From Actinocrispum wychmicini (GTDB taxonomy: Bacteria > Actinomycetota > Actinomycetes > Mycobacteriales > Pseudonocardiaceae), in NCBI RefSeq assembly GCF_004345645.1, contig NZ_SLWS01000009.1, forward strand, positions 310,001 through 374,000: 64,000 nucleotides of DNA, in the 5' to 3' direction. The notes below the pieces were generated by a model, which saw nothing but the letters and a program-made list of their open reading frames with translations, searched no databases and had not been told where the DNA came from. The translations under genes were made by a program, and so were the position numbers. Shown here piece after piece: positions 1-7,610 of this stretch (positions are counted from its first letter, which is position 1; each line of letters begins with the position of its first letter).

Positions 1-912
1 ACCGTCGCCGTGGTGAACAGCCCCAACCAATGCGTGGTCGCCGGCGCCGCCGAGCCGATCGCGCGACTTCAGGCACGACTCGACGAGATGGCCGTGGACA
101 CCCGCCGGCTGCAGGTGCCCGTACCGGCGCATTCCCCTTACGTGACACCGATCGTGGGGCGGTTCGAGGAGATCGTCCGGGCCGTCCCCCGACGGACGCC
201 GACGCTGCCTGTGCTGTCCGAGCTGACCGGAAAGGTGTTGTCGCACAACGAGATCACCGATCCGGCCTACTGGTCCGGCCACCTCCGGCGCACTGTCCGG
301 TTCACCGACGCGCTCGACACGGTCTTCGGCCGTCCCGACACCGCCGTGTTCGAGGTCGGCCCGGGTCAGGCGCTGACCACGGTGCTGCGCAGGCACCCCC
401 ATCGACCCGACGGCACCCTCGCGCTGCCCACCATGCCGCATCCGCGGGATGTCACACCGGAACCGGCGGTCCTCCTGTCGGCGATCGGGCGGTTCTGGGC
501 CGCGGGCGGCACGGTCGACTGGGCCGCGCCGCACCGCGAACGGGCACCGAGGCGGATACCGCTGCCGACGTATCCCTTCCAGCGCCGGCGGTTCCGGGTC
601 GACCGGGAAGAAGGCCCGCTGCCGGAAACGACGCCCGCGAAGCCCGTGCCGGCGACCGGCACCAGGTTCGACGCGACCCAGGAACGAGTGGCCGAGGTGT
701 TCCGCCTGGTCCTCGGGGTGGCCCAGGTTGACCTCACCGACAGCTTCTTCGCGCTCGGCGGCGACTCGATCACCGCGTCCCAACTGGTTCGCGCGGTCCA
801 GCACAGCTTCGACCTGCCGGTCAGACTACGCGGCGTCTTCCAGTATCCGACGGTCGCCGGTCTCGCCCGGCACATCGACGAACTCCGGGCCGGCGAAGGA
901 GGACAGCGATGA
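1..912 (+). CDS. Polyketide synthase C-terminal fragment (acyltransferase end + carrier protein), 5' truncated
   Basis: This is the end of a modular PKS gene that starts outside the window; the reading frame is open from base 1. The first ~200 residues are the C-terminal half of an acyltransferase: a VPVPAHSPYVT segment (equivalent of the HAFH/YASH specificity motif) and FEVGPGQALTTVL. The AT active-site GHSxG lies upstream and is not visible. After a post-AT linker (PTYPFQRRRF) and a ~30-residue Pro/Thr-rich linker, a carrier domain carries ALGGDSITASQLV, whose Ser is the phosphopantetheine site. GGDSI is commoner in NRPS-type carriers than the GxDSL of PKS ACPs, so the next module may be NRPS-like (inference). 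No thioesterase is fused. The gene overlaps the MFS gene by ATGA, so the two are co-translated. Confidence 0.88.
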   Translation, partial: TVAVVNSPNQCVVAGAAEPIARLQARLDEMAVDTRRLQVPVPAHSPYVTPIVGRFEEIVRAVPRRTPTLPVLSELTGKVLSHNEITDPAYWSGHLRRTVRFTDALDTVFGRPDTAVFEVGPGQALTTVLRRHPHRPDGTLALPTMPHPRDVTPEPAVLLSAIGRFWAAGGTVDWAAPHRERAPRRIPLPTYPFQRRRFRVDREEGPLPETTPAKPVPATGTRFDATQERVAEVFRLVLGVAQVDLTDSFFALGGDSITASQLVRAVQHSFDLPVRLRGVFQYPTVAGLARHIDELRAGEGGQR

Positions 913-2189
913 CCACCAGCCTGTGGCGACACGGCGACTTCATGAAGCTGTGGGCGGCCCAGTCGATCAGCCTGATCGGGACGCAGATCACCGCGCTGGC
1001 ACTGCCGTTGACGGCCATCCTGCTGCTGCACGCGACCCCCATCGAAGTGGGCGTGCTCGCGACCATGCAGTACCTGCCGTTCCTGCTGTTCTGCCTGCCC
1101 GCCGGTGCCATCGTCGACCGGCTGCCGCGCATCCCGCTGCTGGTCGTCACCGACCTCTGCCGGGCCGTCCTGCTGATCGCCGTGCCGGTGTTCGGCTGGC
1201 TCGGCGGCCTGAGCCTGGCCGTCCTGTACCCGATCGCCTTCCTGGTCGGCGGGCTGACCGTGTTCTTCGACGTCGGCCACCAGTCGTACCTACCGTCCAT
1301 TGTGGCCGGTGACCAGCTGGTCGACGGCAACACCAAGCTCAACCTGACCTACTCGGTCGCCCAGCTCGCCGGGCCGGGCCTGGGCGGCGTGCTGGTCCAG
1401 GCGTTCACCGCGCCGGTCGCCATCCTGGTCGACGCGGTCAGCTACGTCAGCTCGGCCGGCCTGCTGCGCCTGATCCGACACCGTGATGTCCGGACGGCCG
1501 ACGAACCGCGCGGCAAGATCGTCGACCCGCGCGAACTCGTAAGCCAGACGCGCGAAGGCCTGCGATACGTCTTCCGGCACGCACAGATCCGGCCACTCGC
1601 GTTCGCCACCGGCATCTCGAACTTCTTCTACCTGTTCGGCATGACCGGCGCGATCTTCACCCTCTACGCCGTGCGGGAGTTGAGCCTGACGCCCGCGCAG
1701 CTCGGCGTCGTGCTCCTGGTCGGCAACGTCGGCGCGATCGCCGGGTCGCTGATCGGTGGCCGCCTGTTGCGCCGCTGGCGGTTCGGGCCGGTGATGGTCA
1801 CCACCGTGTCGGCCGGTGCTGCCGCCACCGCGCTGATGGCGGTGGCCACACCCGCCAATGCCATGGTGGTCCTGGCGATCGGCATCCTGGTCGGCGAAAT
1901 CGGCGTGATGGTGTACAACATCGGCCAGATCAGCCTGCGCCAGGCCGTGACACCGTTGGACATGCAGGGCCGGATGAACGCGACCGTCCGGTTCGTGAAC
2001 TGGGGACCCATCCCGGTGGGCGCGTTCCTCGGCGGCCTGGCCGGTCAGGAACTGGGCCTGCACGCGGTGCTGTGGATCGCCACCGTCGGGAACATGTTGC
2101 CGGCGGTGCCGCTGCTGCTGTCCAAGGTGGGCCGGATGCGGACCATGCCCGCACCGCTGCCCGAGGCGACGGGAGCGACCGGTGACTGA
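909..2189 (+). CDS. MFS exporter, EntS/DHA3-like
   Basis: 426-residue integral membrane protein with about 12 hydrophobic helices, starting MTTSLWRHGDFMKLWAAQS, which is typical of the EntS-like (DHA3) major facilitator branch. A loop 2-3 motif, PAGAIVDRLPRIPLLV, matches the MFS motif-A region. The start overlaps the PKS stop by 4 nt and the gene is followed after 2 nt by the thioesterase, so it belongs to the biosynthetic operon. It most likely exports the cluster's product or gives self-resistance. Substrate cannot be read from sequence. Confidence 0.88.
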   Translation: MTTSLWRHGDFMKLWAAQSISLIGTQITALALPLTAILLLHATPIEVGVLATMQYLPFLLFCLPAGAIVDRLPRIPLLVVTDLCRAVLLIAVPVFGWLGGLSLAVLYPIAFLVGGLTVFFDVGHQSYLPSIVAGDQLVDGNTKLNLTYSVAQLAGPGLGGVLVQAFTAPVAILVDAVSYVSSAGLLRLIRHRDVRTADEPRGKIVDPRELVSQTREGLRYVFRHAQIRPLAFATGISNFFYLFGMTGAIFTLYAVRELSLTPAQLGVVLLVGNVGAIAGSLIGGRLLRRWRFGPVMVTTVSAGAAATALMAVATPANAMVVLAIGILVGEIGVMVYNIGQISLRQAVTPLDMQGRMNATVRFVNWGPIPVGAFLGGLAGQELGLHAVLWIATVGNMLPAVPLLLSKVGRMRTMPAPLPEATGATGD

Positions 2190-2191
2190 CA

Positions 2192-2926
2192 GTGACTGAC
2201 AATCCGTGGGTGAGCCGCCGGCACAGCAGGCCGGACGCGCCGTTCCGGCTGTACTGCTTCCCGTACGTCGGCGGCCTGCCCGGCGAGTACCTGCGCTGGG
2301 ACGAGCGGCTGACCGACGTCGAGGTGTGCGGCGTCGTGCCGCCCGGCCGGGGCGAGCGCCTGTTCGAACCCGCCATCGACCGGCTTGACCCGTTGGTCGA
2401 CGCGATCGTCGCGGCTGTGCCGTTCCGGCCGCCGTTCGCCCTGTTCGGCCACAGCCTCGGCGCGCTCGTCGCATTCCAGACCGCACGGGTGCTGACGGCG
2501 GCGGGACGGCCACCGGCGTGCCTGTTCGTGTCCGGCCACCGGCCACCGCAACTGCCGCAGGGCGACGTTCCCATCCACGGCCTGCCGCCGGACGAGTTCC
2601 GGTCGGAGATCACCCGGCGCTACCCGGCCGCCCCCGCCGAACTGGTCGCCGACGACGAGCTCTACGGCCACGTGATCGACACCTTCCGTGCGGACCTCGC
2701 CGTGTTCGAGACGTACAGGCACGTGCCGGGGCCGCCGCTGCCCTGCCCACTCGTCGTCCTGAGCGGTGTCGACGACGCGTGGACGGCCGACGAACTGAGC
2801 GCCTGGCGCGGCCACACGTCGGCGGCGGTCGCGGTGCACCTGATCCCGGGCGACCACTTCTATCTCAGGCACCAGGCGACCAAGGCCGTCGAGATCATCG
2901 GCACCGTCCTGAGAGGACTCTCATGA
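2192..2926 (+). CDS. Type II thioesterase
   Basis: 244-residue alpha/beta-hydrolase of the GrsT/RifR-type external thioesterase family. Nucleophile Ser88 lies in FGHSLG, the likely Asp in SGVDDAW and the His in GDHFYL (His222). The length is normal for the family (~240-250). Such enzymes remove aberrant acyl groups from carrier-protein arms of PKS/NRPS lines and so act in trans on the upstream synthase. The start is GTG, 2 nt after the MFS stop; the stop overlaps the next ATG (ATGA). Editing is the usual role, but release of the final product is possible because no fused thioesterase is visible in the last PKS piece. Confidence 0.9.
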   Translation: MTDNPWVSRRHSRPDAPFRLYCFPYVGGLPGEYLRWDERLTDVEVCGVVPPGRGERLFEPAIDRLDPLVDAIVAAVPFRPPFALFGHSLGALVAFQTARVLTAAGRPPACLFVSGHRPPQLPQGDVPIHGLPPDEFRSEITRRYPAAPAELVADDELYGHVIDTFRADLAVFETYRHVPGPPLPCPLVVLSGVDDAWTADELSAWRGHTSAAVAVHLIPGDHFYLRHQATKAVEIIGTVLRGLS

Positions 2927-4596
2927 CCGACCGCACCGGCTTCCTCGCCGACCTCGTCGTCGGCCGGCCGAGGTGGGACCTGATGGCCCCCTTCCCGACG
3001 CCGCCGCCGGACGACCAGCGGGCCGGCGACAAGGTCGTGGCCGAAGTCCGCGCGTTCCTCGCCGGCCGGTTGGACCCACTGGCGGTGGACGAGAACCGTC
3101 TGCTGCCGCCACAGTTCCTGACCGACCTGCGGGGCAGTGACTACCTGCGGATGCAGCTGCCCACCGCCGACGGCGGCCTGGGGTTGTCCGACTTCAGCAC
3201 GTTCCGCGCGATCTCGGCGTTCATGGCCGAGTCGGTGGCCGCGGGCTTCGTGGTGGCCACCCACAACGGCATCGGCCTGCCCATGCTGCTGCCGGTCCTG
3301 CCACCGGGCCCGCAGCGCGACCTGATCAGCCGTCGGATCGCCGACGGCGTGCTGTCGGGGTGGGCCGACACCGAGTCCATCGGCGCGGCGAACCGGAGGA
3401 TGACCACCACGGCGATCCCCGTCGACAGCGGCTACGTGCTCTCCGGCGACAAGATCTTCATCAGCAACGGTCCTGTCGCCGACGAACTGATCGTGGGCGC
3501 GTCCACGCCGGGTGCGGAGGACGCCGGGCTGTTCGTGGTCAACACCCGGTCGCCGGGCTTCCGCGTGCGGGCCAGACAAGAGGTGCTGGGGTTACGCGGA
3601 CTGCCGTTGGGCGCGCTCACGCTGGAGGCCGTTCGGGTCTCCGCCGACCGGGTGATCGTCGGCCCCGGGCGGCACTGGCGGGATCTGCCGCTGTTGGAGC
3701 CCACGAGCGCCCGCGGCCGGGTGTATCTGATCTCGTCGGCCGCGTTGGCGATGGCCCGGCGCTGCCTGAAGTTCCAGCGGAACTTCGTCACCCGGCGGTC
3801 CGTCGACCACGTCGGGCTGGCCGACTACCCAGCGATCCAGCACCTCGTCGCGACGTCGGTCGCGGACGTGTACGCGATCGACACGGTGACCCGCTGGTGC
3901 CTGCTCGGCTCCGACGACGGGACCAACCTGGACGGACGTTTCCTGGACCGGCACGCTGCCAAGAACATCAACTCGCTCGCCTGCTGGCGGGTCGTGGACC
4001 GGACGATGTCGTTGCTGGCGGCCGAGGGCGCGGAGACGGCGACCAGCAAACGCCGCCGCCAGGCGAGCACACTGCCGATGGAACAACTGTTCCGCGACGC
4101 CCGTGTCCTGCGCATCACCGGCGGTGTCGACTTCAATGTCGCGTTCCGGGGCGCGCGGCTGGCATTGGACCGCTGTTACACGGACGTCCCCCGGCGCGCC
4201 GAACCGTCCGACGCGGTCCCGGCTCCCATCGCCGCACGACTGTCAGCCCGCAATCAGGCGCACCTCACGGCCACCACGGTCGCCAGCCGGAACCTCGCCG
4301 TGACGTGCCGGGAACTGACCCGCCGCCATCCCGACCGAACCGAGCTGTTCCAGCAAGAACTGATCATGATCCCGCTCGGCATGATCATGCACGAACTGCT
4401 CGCGATGTCCGTCGTCCTCGCCCGCGCGGCCACCGAGGACCGCGACCAGCAGTCCGTGGTCGACGTCTACTGCACGCAGGCCCGCAACCGCCTCGCCGGC
4501 CTGTGGCGCGACCTCGAAAGGGCCGATGCCGAACCATACCGGCGCGTCACCACGCAGTGGCTGGCCGCGGACGAGAACAGTATGGCGCCGCTCTGA
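2923..4596 (+). CDS. Acyl-CoA dehydrogenase-family flavoenzyme
   Basis: 557 residues from the ATG that overlaps the thioesterase stop; the open frame extends further upstream but only inside that gene. Acyl-CoA dehydrogenase fold features are visible: an N-terminal helical domain (QLPTADGGLGLSD), the flavin/substrate middle domain (LSGWADTESIGAANRR, GYVLSGDKIFISNG) and the C-terminal four-helix domain ending in ARVLRITGGVDFNVAFRG. It is longer than the usual ~380 residues because of a C-terminal helical extension of ~140 residues. In a biosynthetic operon such proteins desaturate or oxidise acyl chains, often on a carrier protein. The substrate is unknown and no catalytic Glu can be assigned by eye. 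Confidence 0.82.
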   Translation: MTDRTGFLADLVVGRPRWDLMAPFPTPPPDDQRAGDKVVAEVRAFLAGRLDPLAVDENRLLPPQFLTDLRGSDYLRMQLPTADGGLGLSDFSTFRAISAFMAESVAAGFVVATHNGIGLPMLLPVLPPGPQRDLISRRIADGVLSGWADTESIGAANRRMTTTAIPVDSGYVLSGDKIFISNGPVADELIVGASTPGAEDAGLFVVNTRSPGFRVRARQEVLGLRGLPLGALTLEAVRVSADRVIVGPGRHWRDLPLLEPTSARGRVYLISSAALAMARRCLKFQRNFVTRRSVDHVGLADYPAIQHLVATSVADVYAIDTVTRWCLLGSDDGTNLDGRFLDRHAAKNINSLACWRVVDRTMSLLAAEGAETATSKRRRQASTLPMEQLFRDARVLRITGGVDFNVAFRGARLALDRCYTDVPRRAEPSDAVPAPIAARLSARNQAHLTATTVASRNLAVTCRELTRRHPDRTELFQQELIMIPLGMIMHELLAMSVVLARAATEDRDQQSVVDVYCTQARNRLAGLWRDLERADAEPYRRVTTQWLAADENSMAPL

Positions 4597-4670
4597 AATG
4601 AATTCGGAAACCATTGCGGGACACTGCCTTCACCATTCTTTCGACGGATGACTTCTGTCATGTGCCCGTG

Positions 4671-4701
4671 CCGTTCGGCGGTAGCGAGCCACGCCGAACG
4701 G
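4671..4701. terminator. 10-bp inverted repeat between the PKS operon and the SARP gene
   Basis: CCGTTCGGCG at 4671-4680 pairs perfectly with CGCCGAACGG at 4692-4701 across an 11-nt loop. It lies 75 nt after the dehydrogenase stop and 84 nt before the regulator's ATG. It has no T-run, so it may be a terminator of the biosynthetic operon or a regulator-binding palindrome. The rest of 4597-4784 shows only a short ATGAC/GTCAT hairpin near 4649. Confidence 0.5.
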
Positions 4702-4784
4702 GTGTGACCCGGCGGTAGCGGTTGAGTGGCCGATCCCCAGCCGTTAGGACTGGTGTCCGAATCATCGGTGACGGGGACACCTCC

Positions 4785-7610
4785 ATGGGGACGCAGTTCC
4801 GCTTGCTTGGACAGATCGAGGCAGAGGTCGACGGCCAGCCCGTCATCATCGGGTACGCCCAGCTGCGGGCCGTTCTCGCGGTCCTGCTGGTGGAGGTCAA
4901 CCGCATTGTTCCGGTCGACCAACTGGTGGATCGGGTCTGGGGAAGCCGCCCCTTGCCCAGAAGCCCCCGCGGCGGGGTCCAGCACAGCGTCACACTGCTG
5001 CGCACCGCGCTGGCCGCCGTTCCGGAGACCGTGATCACCTGGGAAGCGCCGGGTTACCGGCTCACCGCCGATCCCACCACGGTCGACCTGCACGAGTTCC
5101 ATCGGCTCCTTGACGAGGCACGGGCCACGGAATCCGACGAGCGGGCGATGACGCTGTTCACCGAGGCGCTGCGGCAATGGCGTGGCGAGCCGTTCACCGG
5201 CGCCAGCACACCGTGGTTCGAGACCGTCCGCGCGATGCTCGTCGGTCAACGTCAAGCGGCCCAGCACGAACTGACCGATCTACGCCTGCGCAACGGCCAG
5301 CACGGCGCGCTGATCCCGGAGCTGTTCGAACTGACCCAGCAGCTCCCGTTGGACGAGCGCCTGGCCGGCCAGTATCTGCTCGCCCTGTACCGCGGCGGCC
5401 GGCCCGCGCAGGCGCTGGAGCACTACGACCGTCTGCGGCAGCTGCTGGCCGAGGAGCTGGGGACCGACCCCAGCCCGCCGTTGCGCCGGCTGCACCAGCA
5501 GATCCTGACCGCCGACCCCACCCTCGCGACCCCCACACCGGTCACCGAACCGTCCCCGGTGCCGACGCCACGGCAACTCCCGGCCCCGCCTCGCTTGTTC
5601 ACCGGCCGCACCACCGAACTCGCCGCCCTGGACGAGGCGCTCGACGAGCCGGCGGGCACGGTGGTGATCTCGGCGATCGGTGGCACCGGCGGGATCGGCA
5701 AGACGTGGTTGGCGTCCCACTGGGCGCATCAGCGTCTCGACCGCTTCCCGGACGGCCAGTTGCACGTCGACCTGCGCGGTTTCGACCCCTCCGGCGAGCC
5801 GATGTCCCCCGCCACCGCGGTGCGCGCGTTCCTGGCCGCCCTCGGTGTGGCCCCGGGCGCGATCCCGGTGGAGCTGGACGCGCAGGTCGGGTTGTACCGC
5901 AGTCTGGTGGCCGGCAAGCGGATGCTGGTCGTGCTGGACAACGCCAGCGACACCGGCCAGGTCACGCCGCTGCTGCCGGGCAGCCCGACCTGCACTGTGC
6001 TGGTCACCAGCCGGTACCACCTCGGCGGCCTGATCACCGCGCACGGCGCCCGGATCCTGGACCTGGACGTCCTGCCCGAACCCGAGGCCCGCTCCCTGCT
6101 GGCCAGCCACCTCGGCCCGGACCGGGTCGCCGCCGAACCCCAAGCCGTCAGCGACCTGCTGGCCTACTGCGCCGGTCTGCCCCTGGCGTTGGGCATCGTG
6201 GCCGCCCGCGCCGTGCACCATCGCACGTTCCCCCTGGCCGTCCTGGCCGAGGAACTCCGGGACGCCACGGCCCGGTTGGACGGGTTGGACGCCGGGGACC
6301 AGCGCGGTGACCTGCGGGCCGTGATGTCCTGGTCGGTCCGGACGCTCAGCCCGCCGGCCGCCACCTTGTTCGGGCTGCTGGGCATCGCACCCGGCGCGGA
6401 CATCAGCCTCTTCGCCGCCGCTTCCCTGGCCGCGCTGCCACCGGGGTCCACGCGGGCCTTGCTGCGTGAGTTGGAGCGCGGGTCACTGGTGCAGCAGCAC
6501 ACACCCGGCCGGTACCGGATGCACGACCTGATCCGCCTCGGCGCCACCGACACCGCGCAGGAACACCTCACCGAGGACGTACGGGACGCGGCGCTGCGAC
6601 GGGTGCTGGACTTCTACACCCACAGCGCCCACTCCGCCGACCGCCTGCTGGACCCGCACGGCCCGTCGATCCCGGTCGACCCGCCCGCCGCCGACGTGTA
6701 CCTCCGGCCAATCCCGGACGTCCCGGCGGCGCTGGCCTGGCTGGACGCCGAACACCCGGCCCTGCTGGCCGCTCAGCGGACCGCCGCCGACCACGACTGG
6801 CCGGACAGCGTGTGGCAGCTGGCGTGGCCCCTGGACACCTTCCTGTACTGGCGGGGGCACCGCCATGACCGGGTGGCCGTATGGCAGTCCGCGCTGGACG
6901 CCACCGCCCACCTGCCCGACCCGGCCCCCGGCATCCACGCCCGCAGGCACCTCGGCCGCGCCCACGCCGACCTCGGGTGTTACGACCAGGCGACCGAGCA
7001 CCTGCACCAGGCCCTCGCCTTGGCCGAGCACCACCAAGACCCCGACCAACAGGCCCGCACCCACCGGGTGCTCGCGTCGACCTGGGGCCGGCGGGGCAAC
7101 GACCGGGAAGCCCTCCGGCACGCCACCCAAGCCCTGGACCTCCTGGACGCGCTGGACCAACCCGAGTGGGAGGCCGACGCGCGCAACGTGGTGGGGTGGT
7201 ACGCGGCGCGGCTGGGCGAATACGACACCGCCCGTACCCACTGCGAGGCCGCCCTCACCCTGCACCGGCAGCACCGTGACCCGGAAGGTGAGGCGAACAC
7301 GCTGGACAGCCTCGGCTACATCGCCCACCACACCGGGCGACACCAGCAGGCCGTCGGCCACTACCAGCAGGCCCTCACCCTGCTCCGCGACCTCGGCAAC
7401 ACCTCCGAAGCCGCCAACACCTTGGACCGTATCGGCCATCCGCACGCCGCCCTCGGCGAGCACGAGCAGGCCCGTACGGTGTGGCGGGAAGCGTCCGAGC
7501 TGTACCGGCAACTGGGGCGCCATGAGGACGTTCACCGCGTCCAGCGGCAACTCGACGACCTCTCAGCGGCCGGAGTGGACGAAGGCGGCCCAGGTCCTGA
7601 CATCCGGTGA
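4785..7610 (+). CDS. AfsR-type SARP transcriptional activator with NB-ARC ATPase and TPR domains
   Basis: 941 residues from the ATG at 4785 (MGTQFRLLGQIE, a standard SARP beginning); an upstream GTG at 4722 would add 21 residues without family similarity. Domains in order: OmpR-like winged-helix DNA-binding (~1-95), bacterial transcriptional activation domain (~100-245), a Pro-rich linker, NB-ARC/STAND ATPase (~275-560, Walker A GTGGIGKTWLA, Walker B MLVVLDNAS), then a TPR array (~700-930). AfsR-type proteins bind direct repeats in biosynthetic promoters, and the STAND module couples this to ATP and ligand sensing. It follows the PKS operon, so it is the probable pathway-specific activator. 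The 3' end overlaps the convergent CHAT gene by 48 nt. Confidence 0.9.
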   Translation: MGTQFRLLGQIEAEVDGQPVIIGYAQLRAVLAVLLVEVNRIVPVDQLVDRVWGSRPLPRSPRGGVQHSVTLLRTALAAVPETVITWEAPGYRLTADPTTVDLHEFHRLLDEARATESDERAMTLFTEALRQWRGEPFTGASTPWFETVRAMLVGQRQAAQHELTDLRLRNGQHGALIPELFELTQQLPLDERLAGQYLLALYRGGRPAQALEHYDRLRQLLAEELGTDPSPPLRRLHQQILTADPTLATPTPVTEPSPVPTPRQLPAPPRLFTGRTTELAALDEALDEPAGTVVISAIGGTGGIGKTWLASHWAHQRLDRFPDGQLHVDLRGFDPSGEPMSPATAVRAFLAALGVAPGAIPVELDAQVGLYRSLVAGKRMLVVLDNASDTGQVTPLLPGSPTCTVLVTSRYHLGGLITAHGARILDLDVLPEPEARSLLASHLGPDRVAAEPQAVSDLLAYCAGLPLALGIVAARAVHHRTFPLAVLAEELRDATARLDGLDAGDQRGDLRAVMSWSVRTLSPPAATLFGLLGIAPGADISLFAAASLAALPPGSTRALLRELERGSLVQQHTPGRYRMHDLIRLGATDTAQEHLTEDVRDAALRRVLDFYTHSAHSADRLLDPHGPSIPVDPPAADVYLRPIPDVPAALAWLDAEHPALLAAQRTAADHDWPDSVWQLAWPLDTFLYWRGHRHDRVAVWQSALDATAHLPDPAPGIHARRHLGRAHADLGCYDQATEHLHQALALAEHHQDPDQQARTHRVLASTWGRRGNDREALRHATQALDLLDALDQPEWEADARNVVGWYAARLGEYDTARTHCEAALTLHRQHRDPEGEANTLDSLGYIAHHTGRHQQAVGHYQQALTLLRDLGNTSEAANTLDRIGHPHAALGEHEQARTVWREASELYRQLGRHEDVHRVQRQLDDLSAAGVDEGGPGPDIR

